Source of the DNA: Pseudomonas sp.
GTDB taxonomy: Bacteria > Pseudomonadota > Gammaproteobacteria > Pseudomonadales > Pseudomonadaceae
NCBI GenBank assembly: GCA_030656145.1
Contig: JAUSOF010000051.1
Span: 40,867 to 104,866 of the forward strand
Direction of reading: 5' to 3'
Length of the DNA: 64,000 bases
The translations under genes and the position numbers were made by a program. The notes under the pieces are model-generated. The model saw only the letters and a list, made by a program, of their open reading frames with translations. It did not search any database and was not told the DNA's origin. Of the stretch, positions 63,872 through 64,000 are shown one piece after another (the first letter of the stretch is position 1; the number at the start of each line of letters is the position of its first letter).

Positions 63872-64000
63872 GACTCCCCCCGTTTTGCCAGTGATACGCT
63901 CTTCAAACGAACCTAGGTACGACTGCTTCCGTATATCCGGCTTCTAATTAAGGCATTAGGTGCCTTGAGCCATAATGAAAATCCGCTCATGTGCTCCTGA

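Overview
The window looks like chromosomal DNA of a Pseudomonas (Gammaproteobacteria) outside the P. aeruginosa core. Codon use is GC-rich and coding is dense. Many blocks match Pseudomonas gene order as I recall it: selD-selU; the moxR/DUF58/tgpA trio; mltF-type transglycosylase; greB, ABC permease and ATPase, tesA; L,D-transpeptidase and oprI; DAHP synthase, PilZ, nucleotidase, usp, cysB, cysH, thrH, pabB; and aroC with an MFS gene. I saw no prophage, insertion sequence, CRISPR array, rRNA or tRNA. Variable DNA is limited to small palindromic repeats.

Layout. 1-6.2 kb: a 5'-truncated glutathione transferase, a DUF4892 protein, an AI-2E family permease, a patatin phospholipase, the selD-selU pair and a small lipoprotein. 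6.4-18.5 kb: a cellulose locus. bcsG (phosphoethanolamine transferase) is on the plus strand and converges on a minus-strand bcsR-Q-A-B-Z-C operon whose genes mostly overlap or abut. 18.7-28.9 kb: a flavin reductase, an HBM-type chemoreceptor, the coupled moxR/DUF58/tgpA operon, a CHAD protein, a thioesterase and a second chemoreceptor preceded by a perfect Anr/FNR box. 29.1-39.4 kb: cell-envelope and lipid genes (tatD, mltF-like, DoxX, greB, ABC export, tesA, an L,D-transpeptidase, oprI). 39.7-50.3 kb: a GntP permease, a GNAT protein, DAHP synthase, PilZ, 5'-nucleotidase, universal stress protein, cysB, cysH, thrH, pabB and a tail-anchored GNAT-like protein. 50.3-64 kb: hydrolase, aroC, MFS, a degenerate acireductone dioxygenase, small membrane and phosphatase genes, a YadG/YadH-type ABC exporter, an RND pump pair, a CurA-type reductase and an SDR.

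How the genes work together. The bcs operon should make and export cellulose under c-di-GMP control (PilZ motifs in BcsA are intact), and BcsG has the residues needed to add phosphoethanolamine. SelD supplies selenophosphate to SelU for tRNA 2-selenouridine. DAHP synthase, AroC and PabB feed aromatic and folate synthesis. CysB and CysH serve sulfate assimilation. TgpA, MltF, Ldt and OprI act on the cell wall and outer membrane.

Most notable observations: an acireductone dioxygenase homologue in which three of the four metal ligands are replaced by glutamine; a 10-codon leader ORF with its own ribosome site overlapping the oprI start; the Anr box before a chemoreceptor; a bcsG without bcsE or bcsF; and a strong promoter-hairpin-micro-ORF leader at about 32.4 kb. 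All functional calls come from reading the sequence and from memory of the families; no searches were run.
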